From contig NZ_LN868536.1 of NCBI RefSeq assembly GCF_001261775.1, positions 496,001-560,000 on the forward strand: a stretch of 64,000 nt of DNA, read 5' to 3'. The position numbers were made by a program, and so were the translations under genes. Positions 31,840 to 40,535 of this stretch are shown here, one piece after another (position 1 is the first letter of the stretch; each line of letters begins with the position of its first letter). The notes below the pieces were generated by a model that ran no database searches, was not told where the DNA came from, and worked only from the letters and a program-made list of their open reading frames with translations. The DNA comes from Anaeromassilibacillus senegalensis (GTDB lineage: Bacteria > Bacillota > Clostridia > Oscillospirales > Acutalibacteraceae).

Positions 31840-32130
31840 TCAGTATACCATATTTTTTCCAACAGATTCAAGGGGCGGTGTAATTCGCTTTTTGCTTTTT
31901 ACCAGTTGTTCCTTTTGGGCATGGGTCAGTCGCTTTATTTGGGCTTCCCGGCGCAGCGCCTCGGATCGATTTTCTGCTGTTTCCCAATAGATCAGTTTTA
32001 CCGGCAGGCGAGCGCGCGTATATTTTGCACCCTTTCCAATGCAATGTATCCGCAGCCGGTTTTGCAGGTTGGTGGTCCAACCGGTGTAGAATGAGCCGTC
32101 CGCGCATTGCAGGATATAGACAAAGTTCAC
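31840..32130 (-). CDS. GIY-YIG domain protein (YhbQ/UPF0213 type)
   Basis: A 96-residue single-domain GIY-YIG protein: VYILQCADGSFYTGWTTNL is the two-strand GIY-YIG motif, followed by KGAKYTRARLPVKLIYWE, SEALRREAQIKRLT with the catalytic Arg/Glu region. The family resembles the UvrC nuclease module and may act on nucleic acids. The protein keeps all main motifs. It is co-directional with the MIF-like gene. Confidence 0.88.
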   Translation of the reverse strand: MNFVYILQCADGSFYTGWTTNLQNRLRIHCIGKGAKYTRARLPVKLIYWETAENRSEALRREAQIKRLTHAQKEQLVKSKKRITPPLESVGKNMVY

Positions 32131-32149
32131 GGTCAGATCCCTCTCTAAG

Positions 32150-33037
32150 TTAAAAAAATGTCAGCTGACTGTTGGCGTAGCCTTGTTTATAGGCGGAAAT
32201 AATGTCCCGCATGCGGTAGAGAATTCCCGCTCGGTCGCACGCATCCGCAAATTTGTGATACAGCGCGGCAGCCCGCGGACTGGTGCAGCGGTAACGATCC
32301 CCATATTGTTTCATATAGCGCTCTTTCAGGTTTTGCCCGGGAAACTGTTCGTCCAACTTCTGATAATACCAATCCCGCTGATTCTGCCGCAGCGTCATGC
32401 CAAAAGCAGGATAGATAAAGCGAACGCCGCTCTCTTGAGCCAGCCGCACAATGGAAAGCACGTTTTCTTCGTTGTCCTCAAGAAAAGGCAAGACCGGCAT
32501 CAAAAGGATCCCGCAGAAGATTCCGTTTTGTGCAATGGTTTGCAGTGCGGCAAACCGCTGAGAGGAAGGACAGACGCCGGGCTCAATCTGTTTGCAGAGC
32601 TTGTCGTCTGAAGTGGTAATGGTCATTTTAATCAGAACTGGAGACTGCTCCTGTATTTCTTTTAAAATGTCGAGATCGCGCAGAATTAAGTTGCTTTTTG
32701 TGGCGATGGCACTGCCAAAGCCATAGGCGCTGAGCAACTCCAAAGCGTGGCGCGTCAGTTGCAGTTCCTCTTCAAACGGATTGTATGGATCGCTCATGGC
32801 ACCCGTTCCCACTATGCCGCTGCGCACTTTCCGGCGAAGATCATTCCGAATCGTTTGTAAGGCATTTTCTTTGGCGCGTACCCGGTCAAACTGATCGATC
32901 CGATAGCATTCGCTTCGGCTGTCACAATAGATGCATCCATGGCAGCAGCCTCGGTAAATATTCATGTTATAATCCAGGCCGAACCAATTTGGATCTTTGG
33001 TCCGGGTAACAATGGTTTTAGCGGGAACGTATTCCAT
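32150..33037 (-). CDS. SPL-family radical SAM protein
   Basis: 295 residues with a radical-SAM [4Fe-4S] motif C-x3-C-x2-C (CCHGCIYC, residues ~27-34) after NWFGLDYNMNIYRGC, and TGAMSDPYNPFEEE and IATKSNLILRD, features of the spore-photoproduct-lyase-like family. True SplB has a further conserved Cys in the C-terminal part and is longer; here the function is open. The ATG at 33037 is set by AGGAG 7 nt upstream, with no overlap with thpR. Confidence 0.85.
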   Translation of the reverse strand: MEYVPAKTIVTRTKDPNWFGLDYNMNIYRGCCHGCIYCDSRSECYRIDQFDRVRAKENALQTIRNDLRRKVRSGIVGTGAMSDPYNPFEEELQLTRHALELLSAYGFGSAIATKSNLILRDLDILKEIQEQSPVLIKMTITTSDDKLCKQIEPGVCPSSQRFAALQTIAQNGIFCGILLMPVLPFLEDNEENVLSIVRLAQESGVRFIYPAFGMTLRQNQRDWYYQKLDEQFPGQNLKERYMKQYGDRYRCTSPRAAALYHKFADACDRAGILYRMRDIISAYKQGYANSQLTFF

Positions 33038-33098
33038 ACGGTTTCTCCTGACATTTTGATTTGTCAATATCTTATCATGAAAGCTGGACATCTTGGCG

Positions 33099-33632
33099 TC
33101 ATATTTGCAAAGATTTAACGTAAATTTCCGTATAGACTGGCCGGCCATCTTTTTGTTCCGACTTCATCAGGTGGATGGTCTGAATGATTGCCTGTGTGGA
33201 TGGGATGGAGTCAGAAAAGTTTTGAAAGTCAAACGACTCATTGACAATGACCTTTCGTCCCAGCGTCAGATGTGGTTTGAAAGGTCGGTCTTCAAAATTG
33301 AAACCGTTTGCGCGGAGCGCGCAAAGCAGTTGTCTGTGCAGGGAAGAGAGAGCGGCACTTTCCTGTATGCCTGCCCAGTACAAGACGTCGTCCTCCTGCT
33401 GAAATTTTCCTGCACCTTGAAGCGTTATGGAAAACGATGGCGCCTGCACAGTTTCCATTGCCTGGATGACATCCGCAGTACGGTCTGTTTCTCCAAGAAA
33501 GGCCAGCGTGAGATGCAGATTTTCTCTGCGTGTAAAATTGCCGGAGCAGGAAACTTCCTTGAGAGATTGGACAGTGGCACAAAGTGTGTCCAACATGGAA
33601 GAATTCAATAAAAGTGCAATAAACAGACGCAT
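33099..33632 (-). CDS. thpR: RNA 2',3'-cyclic phosphodiesterase
   Basis: A 177-residue 2H phosphoesterase with the two catalytic HxTx motifs HLTLAFLG (residues ~40-47) and HLTLGRK (~119-125). ThpR (LigT) opens 2',3'-cyclic phosphate at RNA ends to 2'-phosphate. GGAGGGA lies 6 nt before the ATG. It lies 62 nt upstream of the radical SAM gene on the same strand. Confidence 0.92.
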   Translation of the reverse strand: MRLFIALLLNSSMLDTLCATVQSLKEVSCSGNFTRRENLHLTLAFLGETDRTADVIQAMETVQAPSFSITLQGAGKFQQEDDVLYWAGIQESAALSSLHRQLLCALRANGFNFEDRPFKPHLTLGRKVIVNESFDFQNFSDSIPSTQAIIQTIHLMKSEQKDGRPVYTEIYVKSLQI

Positions 33633-33656
33633 ATCGGTCCCTCCGTAAATTTTTCA

Positions 33657-33685
33657 TTGACATAATTTGTATTCTCTGTTATATT
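33657..33685 (+). promoter_or_regulatory. Promoter of the T-box leader
   Basis: Consensus TTGACA (33657-33662), a 17-nt spacer, TATATT (33680-33685); the start would be near 33692. Confidence 0.85.
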
Positions 33686-33691
33686 AATGAA

Positions 33692-34001
33692 AACTACATA
33701 GCATAAAAGCACAGACGAGGAGTAGTACAGGTCCTACCAAAGCACAGAGAGAAGATGGTTGGTGAAAATCTTCCTGAGGGGGACGCGGCGAAACTGCCGC
33801 AGGACGGATTGTCTTTTGGAAGTAGCCTCCGAGCTTTGGACCGAACGGGTTTTCTTAGTAGGCTTCAACGGGTTCCCCCGTTATAGGGATACGGTATCGG
33901 AGTTTTCCTGTACCGGAGAGTGCAGAGAATTTCTGAATTTAGGTGGTACCACGGATCATACTTGTCCGCCCTAAGCTGATCATCAGCTTAGGGCGTTTTT
34001 T
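33692..34001 (+). promoter_or_regulatory. T-box riboswitch controlling the aminotransferase gene
   Basis: The leader has the T-box hallmarks: AG-rich AGAGAG (33746-33751) and the GGTTGGTGAAA distal loop (33757-33767) in stem I, the T-box core TTTAGGTGGTACCACGG (33938-33954), and a terminator (33967-33979 with 33983-33995, then six T). Stem I can close by CCAAAGC (33737-33743) with GCTTTGG (33834-33840). This places GAACGGGT (33844-33851) at the expected specifier position, but the codon register is not settled. The bulge TGGT predicts a tRNA with discriminator base A73. An extra hairpin (GCGGC 33786-33790, GCCGC 33797-33801) is inserted in stem I. Confidence 0.9.
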
Positions 34002-34159
34002 ATTATATCAAGGAAATCGCGGAAGCTTCGGCCTATAAATGTTATGAAAATTCGTTTCTGACACACTTAACCGATAAGCGCTCATAAACGGAGAAACGCA
34101 ACGGTATTTTATTTGTAAACCCGCCTTAGAATAAGGCAGACAATAAAGGAGATGGTAAG

Positions 34160-35356
34160 ATGAACTGGAAGCTTGCAAAAAGAATGGATCATTTAAAGGC
34201 CTCTGAAATCCGGGAAATTTTAAAGGTAACAGAAAACCCGGAGATTATATCGTTTGCGGGTGGACTGCCCGCGCCAGAACTCTTTCCGGTTAAGGAGATC
34301 GGCCAAATCGCGCAGCTCACGCTGGAACAGTATGGCGCACAGGCGTTGCAGTATACCACCACGGAAGGCTTCCTGCCGCTGCGCAAGTGGATTGCCGAGC
34401 GCATGAATCAGCGGTTGCAGACCTGTTTTGGACCTGATCATATTTTGATCACCCATGGTTCGCAGCAGTCCCTGGACTTGTCCGGAAAGGTTTTTCTGGA
34501 CGAAGGGGACGTCGTTCTGTGTGAGTGTCCGACCTATTTGGCGGCGATCAGCGCGTTTCGAGCTTATGGCTGTACGTTTATCGAGGTGCCGACCGACGAT
34601 GAGGGCATGTTGCCGGAGGCGCTGGAACAGATTCTGTCCACAACGCCCCGCGCAAAACTGATTTACGCAATTCCGGATTTCCAGAATCCTACAGGAAGAA
34701 CCTGGAGCCTGGAGCGGAGAAAAGCGCTTGCCGCCCTTTCGGAAAAATATCAGGTTCCGGTTCTCGAAGACAATCCATATGGAGAACTGCGGTATGAAGG
34801 CGCATTCTATCCGTCGATTAAAGCGTTTGACCAGGCGGGGTCTATTCTATGCTGCGGGACCTTCTCCAAAATATTTTGTCCCGGATATCGAATCGGTTGG
34901 ATTGCCGGAGACCAAGAAATGATTCGGAAATTTGTGTTGGTGAAACAGGGGACGGATTTACAGTGCAATACGCTGGCACAGATGGAGATTTACACTTATC
35001 TGCAACAGTATGATATCGATGCTCATATTGCCAAGATTCAAACAGTTTATAAACGCCGCCGGGATTTGACCATTCAATTAATGGAAGAATGTTTCCCGTC
35101 GAATGTACAGTTTACACGTCCGCAGGGCGGTTTGTTTTGCTGGATTGTACTCCCGGAGGGAACCAGTGCCCGCGAACTGCTGACAAAATGTCTTGCACAA
35201 AAGGTCGCGTTTGTACCCGGCGATTCGTTCTATCCCAATACCGGACGGGAGAATACATTCCGTATCAATTTTTCCAATATGCCGGAAGAGCGCATTCAGC
35301 AGGGCATTCAAATTTTGGGCCGGGTTCTGTGCCAGGAGCTTGGAGAGGTAAAATGA
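34160..35356 (+). CDS. PLP-dependent aminotransferase, class I/II
   Basis: A 398-residue fold-type I aminotransferase of the 2-aminoadipate/aromatic (LysN/MocR-catalytic-domain) group. Visible are ISFAGGLPAPELFP, the NP of IPDFQNPTGRTW, the DNPYGEL segment and the PLP lysine in TFSKIFCPGYRIGWIAG, then the Arg of FRINFSN near the C-terminus. It lacks a GntR DNA-binding domain. The T-box leader implies that uncharged tRNA of one amino acid induces it, so it probably helps make or recycle that amino acid. AAAGGAG precedes the ATG. Confidence 0.88.
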   Translation: MNWKLAKRMDHLKASEIREILKVTENPEIISFAGGLPAPELFPVKEIGQIAQLTLEQYGAQALQYTTTEGFLPLRKWIAERMNQRLQTCFGPDHILITHGSQQSLDLSGKVFLDEGDVVLCECPTYLAAISAFRAYGCTFIEVPTDDEGMLPEALEQILSTTPRAKLIYAIPDFQNPTGRTWSLERRKALAALSEKYQVPVLEDNPYGELRYEGAFYPSIKAFDQAGSILCCGTFSKIFCPGYRIGWIAGDQEMIRKFVLVKQGTDLQCNTLAQMEIYTYLQQYDIDAHIAKIQTVYKRRRDLTIQLMEECFPSNVQFTRPQGGLFCWIVLPEGTSARELLTKCLAQKVAFVPGDSFYPNTGRENTFRINFSNMPEERIQQGIQILGRVLCQELGEVK

Positions 35357-35497
35357 AAGATGGCCGGTTGTATGGAATGAAACGCTAACGATATTCTGCA
35401 TTCTGGTATGCTCTCCTGCTGTCTCAACCGCCGGAGAATGTGCTTGCGTTGACGGCATGAGGTCAGGTATCATAAAAATAGATTGTAAAATAAAAAA

Positions 35498-35530
35498 TCA
35501 GAGGGTGCAAAATGCACTCTCTGACTTTTA
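35498..35530. terminator. Bidirectional terminator between aminotransferase and uppP
   Basis: A 12-bp stem (35498-35509 with 35513-35524) with a 3-nt loop, A run on the left and TTTT on the right, between convergent genes. Confidence 0.85.
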
Positions 35531-35539
35531 ACGGATCCG

Positions 35540-36367
35540 TTACCGGGCGAAAACCAGGAAGTATAAGAGTACCAGGGCGCCCAGGCCAATCCGATAGTAG
35601 CCAAACGCTTTGAAATCGTGCTTCTTGATATATCCCATCAGGAACTTGATCGCAAGGATGGAGACAATGAAAGCGACGGCCATACCGGTAATCAGAACGG
35701 CAATCTCCATGCCGGTGTAGACGAATCCGAATTTTACGATTTTCAAGAGGCTTGCACCGAACATCACAGGAATTGCCAGGAAGAACGTGAATTCCGCCGC
35801 GACGGTGCGGGAGGTGCCGATTAGAATCGCGCCCAGAATGGTTGCTCCGGAGCGGGATGTCCCGGGAATCAGCGATAAAACCTGAAACAGGCCGATCATC
35901 AGGGCGGTCTGATAGGTCAGATCCGGAAGGCTTTGAATGCGCGGCTTTTTGTTGCGGTTCCGGTTTTCGACAACGATGAACAGAATGCCATACAGAATCA
36001 GCGTTACGGCTACTGTGACGTAATTGTAAAACAGTTCGTCAATTTTATCGTCAAACAATATGCCGATGACAGCTGCGGGCAGGCAGGCGACGATTACTTT
36101 TGCCCAGAGAGACCAGGTTTCACTCTTTTGCAGCTTGGTCTTTTTGGGAGACAAAGGATTCAGCTTGTGAAAGTACAGGACAACGACCGCTAAGATCGCG
36201 CCCAGTTGGATGACCACCCGGAACATCTCCATAAAAGCGGGGGAGACGTTCATTTTAATAAATTCTTCTGCCAGAATCATGTGTCCGGTGCTGCTGATGG
36301 GCAGCCATTCGGTAATTCCTTCGATGATACCCAGGAAAGCGGCTTTTAGAATTTCCAATAAATCCAT
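35540..36367 (-). CDS. uppP: Undecaprenyl-diphosphatase
   Basis: 275 residues with about 7-8 membrane helices. The two active-site motifs are present: [17 protein letters not shown] (residues ~16-32) and [10 protein letters not shown] (~168-177). The enzyme removes a phosphate from undecaprenyl pyrophosphate to recycle the lipid carrier for peptidoglycan and surface glycans; it also gives bacitracin resistance when abundant. AGGAGG lies before the ATG. Monocistronic. Confidence 0.96.
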   Translation of the reverse strand: MDLLEILKAAFLGIIEGITEWLPISSTGHMILAEEFIKMNVSPAFMEMFRVVIQLGAILAVVVLYFHKLNPLSPKKTKLQKSETWSLWAKVIVACLPAAVIGILFDDKIDELFYNYVTVAVTLILYGILFIVVENRNRNKKPRIQSLPDLTYQTALMIGLFQVLSLIPGTSRSGATILGAILIGTSRTVAAEFTFFLAIPVMFGASLLKIVKFGFVYTGMEIAVLITGMAVAFIVSILAIKFLMGYIKKHDFKAFGYYRIGLGALVLLYFLVFAR

Positions 36368-36485
36368 TTTGTTTCCTCCTGAATTGTGATGTACAACAGC
36401 AAAACCGCTGTTTATGGCGCGTTACGAAACTATAGAAAAATATGCGGTGATTTCACACAACATGCGGCCTTTTCGCAAACGGGAG

Positions 36486-37235
36486 TTACGGCGATGGGAA
36501 AAAGAATTGCATGGCGCGATGAACCGCCTGATTCCAGAAATACCATTCGTGATTGCCCTCGAACTCTTCATACTGGTAAGCAAAGCCCTGGGTTTGCATT
36601 GCTTTTGAGAAACGACGGTTCATATCCAGTAAAAAATCCTGTGTGCCGCAGGCCGCATAAAATTTTGCCTGTGGAGACTGCCGGGCCGCCGTGCCGATAA
36701 TTTGAAATAGATCATGCTGGGCAATGTCTTCGTAGTTTACGCCAAATAAGCCTTGCAGCTCCGCGTTGTTTTGCCCGGCTACCTCCACCAGCTTGTATAT
36801 ATCGCAGCATCCGGAGAAGGAACCGCAAAAGCCGAAAACGTCCGGCCGCAGTAAGCCGCATTCCAAAGCGCCGTAACCGCCCATGGAGAGTCCGAACACG
36901 CCGGTCTCTTCCCTGGATGGGGAGAGCCGAAGAAGATTGCGGGCGAGTCCGGGAAGTTCTTCAGAAAGAAACGTAAAGTACTGTTGACCATATTTCATAT
37001 TGATGTAAAAGCTGCGCCCACCATCGGGAAGAATGAAGACCGTCTGGTACTGTTCTGCAAGAAGGGAAAGCTGTGCATTGTATGCCCAGCTGCTGTTGTT
37101 GTCCGTCAGGCCGTGCAGCATATAGATGGTGCGGTAGGGCCGGTCGGTCAGAAGCTTTTTTCGTGGGGAAATAATGGTGACGGACGTGTCCATTCCCAAT
37201 ATGTGCGAGTAAAAATTTCCCGTCAATGTCGCCAA
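36486..37235 (-). CDS. Esterase-D-like alpha/beta hydrolase
   Basis: 249 residues, alpha/beta hydrolase of the tributyrin/feruloyl esterase (EstA, esterase D) group: oxyanion region YMLHGLTDNNSSW, nucleophile elbow GLSMGG, an acid near CGTQDFLLD and catalytic His in EGNHEWYFW. No signal peptide, so probably cytosolic. It may hydrolyse short acyl esters, for example deacetylate sugars. Start TTG at 37235 with AAGGAGG 7 nt upstream. Confidence 0.88.
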   Translation of the reverse strand: MATLTGNFYSHILGMDTSVTIISPRKKLLTDRPYRTIYMLHGLTDNNSSWAYNAQLSLLAEQYQTVFILPDGGRSFYINMKYGQQYFTFLSEELPGLARNLLRLSPSREETGVFGLSMGGYGALECGLLRPDVFGFCGSFSGCCDIYKLVEVAGQNNAELQGLFGVNYEDIAQHDLFQIIGTAARQSPQAKFYAACGTQDFLLDMNRRFSKAMQTQGFAYQYEEFEGNHEWYFWNQAVHRAMQFFFPSP

Positions 37236-37746
37236 ATAAACGCCTCCTTACAATGAGACAGTGTAAACAGTTGTGTTTTGTGAGGACACTCGGCCTCTAT
37301 TATACTATGGACAAGTAAAAAAATGAATAAACAAAATAAAAAATAGTTGTGTTTTCTTAGTTCCTGAGTGTTTTCCCATTGGTTTGGCAGAAATTTTTTT
37401 TGTTACGTTTAGAAGTGGATAGTCTGAGGATTTTCTTGATGTAAAAAAAACAGCGGTAGATTTCGTTTTGACGATCTGCTATAGGCGCATGGAATGGCGG
37501 TAGAAAAGCCAATGCGTCGGGCGCTCCTGAAACTTTTCCAGCTAAATATTTTGTAGTGCTTACCGGTTAGAAGCTTTCCCAATCACGCTCGGGTGTTACA
37601 AGGCCCAAGAGCGCAACGTAAAACATATGGAATTCCTTGACAGATTCATCGTTTTTCATTTAGAGTATAGAACAAGAGGCTCATCTTTGGTGTTAAGATG
37701 AATTTGCTAGATAGAAATTTGTTGTGAATAAGAGTGGAGGTATTAA
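37236..37746. other. Intergenic region with little structure
   Basis: 511 bases between divergent genes. A minus-strand TATAAT (complement of 37299-37304) probably serves the esterase gene. A small hairpin (TCATCTT 37681-37687, AAGATGA 37695-37701) lies before the VOC gene. Nothing coding could be supported. Confidence 0.5.
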
Positions 37747-38142
37747 ATGATGGCACTTAATCTTGTGGGATGGAATGTTGTCTTGGATTCCGATCATGCG
37801 GACGAGCTGTCTGCATTTTACGAAAGATTGCTTGGCTGGACGCGGTTCAAAGGTGAAGAATATACAGTCTTGACAAATTTAGAGCAAAAGGGATTGCCAA
37901 CCTGGATTACCTTTCAACAGGTGGATGATTATGTGCCGCCTGTTTGGCCTGCGGCACTGGATGAGCAACAACAGATGGCGCATTTAGATTTCCATGTTGA
38001 AAATGTGGAAGATGGGGTAAAGCACGCGCTGTTATGTGGCGCAACCATGTCTGAAATCCAATTCGACGATCGTTGGCGGGTCATGCTCGACCCCGCGGGG
38101 CATCCGTTCTGTATACTGCCTCCCATCATGCCTTGGATGTAA
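37747..38142 (+). CDS. VOC family protein
   Basis: A 131-residue glyoxalase/bleomycin-resistance-fold protein: NVVLDSDHADELSAFYERLLGW at the start, MAHLDFHVENVEDGVKHAL in the second module and VMLDPAGHPFCILP near the end. It is of the YdeR/glyoxalase_6 type. The substrate is unknown. GGAGG lies 6 nt before the ATG at 37747. Confidence 0.85.
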   Translation: MMALNLVGWNVVLDSDHADELSAFYERLLGWTRFKGEEYTVLTNLEQKGLPTWITFQQVDDYVPPVWPAALDEQQQMAHLDFHVENVEDGVKHALLCGATMSEIQFDDRWRVMLDPAGHPFCILPPIMPWM

Positions 38143-38484
38143 GGACTTAAAGTCCGTTCAATTTCAGCTTACCGAGGGAATGAAATACGCCTTATTCAGG
38201 AAAGGGCGCACGACTCATTTGTTGTTTTTGACAGCAGCAGACAGGGCACAGCGATACACACGCTGCGCTTTCTGATTGGGGGCAAGTTCCGGAACCCTCT
38301 ATGAATACTCCATACAGGAGCATTGATCGCTCTTTTAAAAGCTAAAAATAAGTCCATTTCATGCGCGGACTTATGGCAATACAATAAATAAAGGGCGCTT
38401 TGCTGCTTGTATTCTGCAACGGTCCCAGAAAGCACTCGGTAGTACAAAATATCCGTAAAGAACCATATCACTCGTTCCCACTCG

Positions 38485-38568
38485 CTCTTCTCAGGAAGAG
38501 AGTCCCGTTCTCTGCGGAGAACGGCCAAAGGCTCTGCCTTTGGAAACCGCCGCTTTTCAAAAAAGCGG
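38485..38568. repeat. Row of four short hairpins
   Basis: CTCTTC/GAAGAG (38485-38490, 38495-38500), CGTTCTC/GAGAACG (38506-38512, 38517-38523), CCAAAGG/CCTTTGG (38525-38531, 38537-38543) and CCGCTTTT/AAAAGCGG (38550-38557, 38561-38568) follow each other almost without gaps. This resembles dispersed palindromic intergenic elements, but no second copy was seen in the window. Confidence 0.6.
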
Positions 38569-38755
38569 AAAAACGCATTTTGCCCTACGTCACAATCAGA
38601 ACAAAGGCTGTATTGCAACGCGCCCTTCACAACTGTTTGAATTCATTGATGGTCCGGTTTTCCCGGCCTCTGTGTGCGTTCCGATTGACTTGACGGAAGC
38701 GGATTATTTGTTACGTCCAGAGGCGGAACGTCTGGCGATTCTCTTCGACATAATA

Positions 38756-38791
38756 AAAATCCCTTTCAGTTTAAAAACCGAGAGGGATTTT
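38756..38791 (-). terminator. Terminator of the AraC-type regulator gene
   Basis: A 12-bp stem with one G-T pair (38756-38767 with 38780-38791) just after the stop of the leftward gene, with T residues following on that strand. Confidence 0.75.
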
Positions 38792-38797
38792 ATACGT

Positions 38798-39736
38798 TTA
38801 TGATGCAGAAATATGCGGTTCTGGTTCCAATTCCTCCGATGGCGAAAGGTCTTCCGCGCGTATTTTGACGGAGGAGGCATATTCGGTAGGCGTCATCCCG
38901 GTAACCGCTTTAAAACGCCGCGAGAAATAATGGATGGTGGAGAAGCCCAGATTGTGCGCAATTTCTGTAAAGTTGTGCCTTCCTTCCCGAATCTGCTGTT
39001 TGGCAGCTTCGATTTTCAGCCCGCAAAAGTATTCCATTACGCCGCCGCCGGTCTTGGCACGGAACATTTTTTGCAGGTTGGAACGCCCAATCAAATTATC
39101 CTGACAGACGTCGTCCAGCGTGAGGCTTCGGTTGACGTTGTTTTCCAGGTAAGTAATGATCTTGGTCAATATGTCCTGATTGGCCTTTTCCCGGATGGAA
39201 GAGGTGATTTTTACATTGGCGTTGATAATATTGCCCTTGCGGATCAAAGCGATCAGCATCTGTTCCAGGCTAATTTTAATCAGCTGTTCCGCTCCAAAGG
39301 GGACGTTTTCCCGGCGTTCTAAACGGTTGATGTAGGGATCGTTCAGAGGGCTCGCGTAGGTATTCCGCGCTTCCCGAATCACACTGGCCAGCAGCATGCT
39401 CTCCGTATCGCTGACGCGCAGAATTTTTTGCTCAAAAAAACGCATGGCAGGGGAATGGCAGGCAAAATCGATGACAATGAGATTGGGCGCACTGGTTCCA
39501 TTTGCCCACAAACTATGGAATTCCATCGGCTTGTGAAAGATAATGTCCCCTTTTTTGAGAAGGTAAGTGGAGGGGCCCGCGGTTACCTCAACTTCCCCTT
39601 TGTCCACATAAAGCAGCTCCCAAAAATCGTGCACTTCTCCCGCGAAAAAGAAATCGCGTGTGTATTCAAAATAATGAATGGATACAAACTCATCAATTAC
39701 AAGTTCCCGCGTAATCTGCGCGTTAAGATACTCCAT
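38798..39736 (-). CDS. AraC family transcriptional regulator
   Basis: 312 residues. An N-terminal cupin sensor (FAGEVHDFWELLYVDKGEVEV, LLKKGDIIFHKPMEFH) is followed by a C-terminal pair of HTH motifs (SLTLDDVCQDNLIGRSNLQKMFRAKTGG in part and FTEIAHNLGFSTIHYFSRRFKAVTGMTPTEY). Regulators of this form usually sense a small sugar-like ligand and control neighbouring genes; no obvious target cluster is adjacent. The ATG at 39736 fits the family; a GTG at 39745 has a better AGGG spacing and is possible. Confidence 0.9.
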   Translation of the reverse strand: MEYLNAQITRELVIDEFVSIHYFEYTRDFFFAGEVHDFWELLYVDKGEVEVTAGPSTYLLKKGDIIFHKPMEFHSLWANGTSAPNLIVIDFACHSPAMRFFEQKILRVSDTESMLLASVIREARNTYASPLNDPYINRLERRENVPFGAEQLIKISLEQMLIALIRKGNIINANVKITSSIREKANQDILTKIITYLENNVNRSLTLDDVCQDNLIGRSNLQKMFRAKTGGGVMEYFCGLKIEAAKQQIREGRHNFTEIAHNLGFSTIHYFSRRFKAVTGMTPTEYASSVKIRAEDLSPSEELEPEPHISAS

Positions 39737-39937
39737 GGCAATCACCGGTTCCCTACTGTTCAAGATTTGAAATAAAAATGGGATTAGGTGCACAGTTGTA
39801 TAAATGTATTTATATTTTAGACTAAAAATAAAATGAAATCAAGGGCTTATTATAGAAAATAACAGGACATTGTGGGATATCGTGCAAGTTAATGCATTCA
39901 TTGGATGACTGATAAAGACAGACGGACGGAAAAACGA

Positions 39938-39966
39938 TTCCATTTTCCAACATTTTGTATTATGAT
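39938..39966 (+). promoter_or_regulatory. Possible promoter of the PNPOx-like gene
   Basis: TTCCAT (39938-39943), 17 nt, TATGAT (39961-39966), about 40 nt before the start codon. Confidence 0.45.
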
Positions 39967-40006
39967 AGAAAATATTACAGGAAAATAAGAAAAGAGGAAT
40001 TTTAAT

Positions 40007-40471
40007 ATGACGCCTGAAGAAAGAGAAAATGAGCGGTATCATTTGGCGCTTTCCGTACTGGAGCAATGCGAATATGCCGTTTTGGCCACTGTAGATCCGG
40101 AGGGGAACCCGTATTGTATTCCGGTTTCTCCGGCCTGCCTGAACGGTGCAGTCTATTTTCACTGTGGATTAAAGGGGCAAAAGCTGGATCATATCCAAAA
40201 CTGCCCGCAGGTCTGTCTGACGGGGGCCACACATGTGTGCCAGGTACAGGATAAATATACCATGGACTTTGACTCTTTTGTTCTGCGCGGGACGGCGGAA
40301 ATGATCGAGGACAGAGAAGAAAAGACAGCCGCGCTTCGTGCGATATCGGAGCGCTATGCTCCGGACCGCCTGGATTTGTTTGAAACCGTTCTGGCGCGTT
40401 CTCTGGATAAAACCGGTGTTTGTAAAATTACGCCGGTCAAGCTGACCGGAAGGCATAAAAGAACGAAATGA
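40007..40471 (+). CDS. Pyridoxamine 5'-phosphate oxidase family (NimA-like) protein
   Basis: A 154-residue split-barrel flavin-binding protein: CEYAVLATVDPEGNPYCIPVS, AVYFHCGLKGQKLDHIQNCP and VCLTGA are typical of the NimA/general stress FMN-binding subgroup. These bind FMN or F420-like cofactors and reduce small molecules; nitroimidazole reduction is known for Nim proteins but not implied here. AGAGGAA lies 8 nt before the ATG. Confidence 0.85.
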   Translation: MTPEERENERYHLALSVLEQCEYAVLATVDPEGNPYCIPVSPACLNGAVYFHCGLKGQKLDHIQNCPQVCLTGATHVCQVQDKYTMDFDSFVLRGTAEMIEDREEKTAALRAISERYAPDRLDLFETVLARSLDKTGVCKITPVKLTGRHKRTK

Positions 40472-40475
40472 GAGT

Positions 40476-40528
40476 GCGTACAAAGGACCCTTATCCCGCG
40501 TTTGCCGGGATAAGGGTCCTTTGTACGC
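40476..40528. terminator. Long perfect hairpin terminator
   Basis: A 23-bp perfect stem (40476-40498 with 40506-40528) with a 7-nt loop lies between convergent genes, 8 nt before the end of the SufB-like gene. The T run is weak, but the stem is strong enough to act on both strands. Confidence 0.8.
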
Positions 40529-40535
40529 TTCATTA

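Larger units (their letters stand above)
38143..38797. other. Non-coding region with clustered hairpins and a decayed frame
   Basis: 655 bases without a supported gene. Four hairpins stand in a row at 38485-38568 (see repeat entry). Downstream, an open plus-strand stretch (about 38600-38760) reads FIDGPVFPASVCVPIDLTEA and ADYLLRPEAERLAIL, with protein-like composition but no start or ribosome site. It may be the tail of a decayed gene. Confidence 0.4.

Noticed and set aside
35353..35388. 11-codon frame after the aminotransferase
   Set aside because: It overlaps the previous stop by ATGA and has a ribosome-like site, but is too short and without homologues known to me.
37501..37640. Possible gene remnant in the esterase-VOC gap
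   Set aside because: Short protein-like stretches occur on both strands, but none extends beyond ~40 codons or has a start signal.
38798..39793. Longer GTG start at 39793 for the AraC regulator
   Set aside because: There is no ribosome site there, and the family N-terminus begins near the ATG at 39736.
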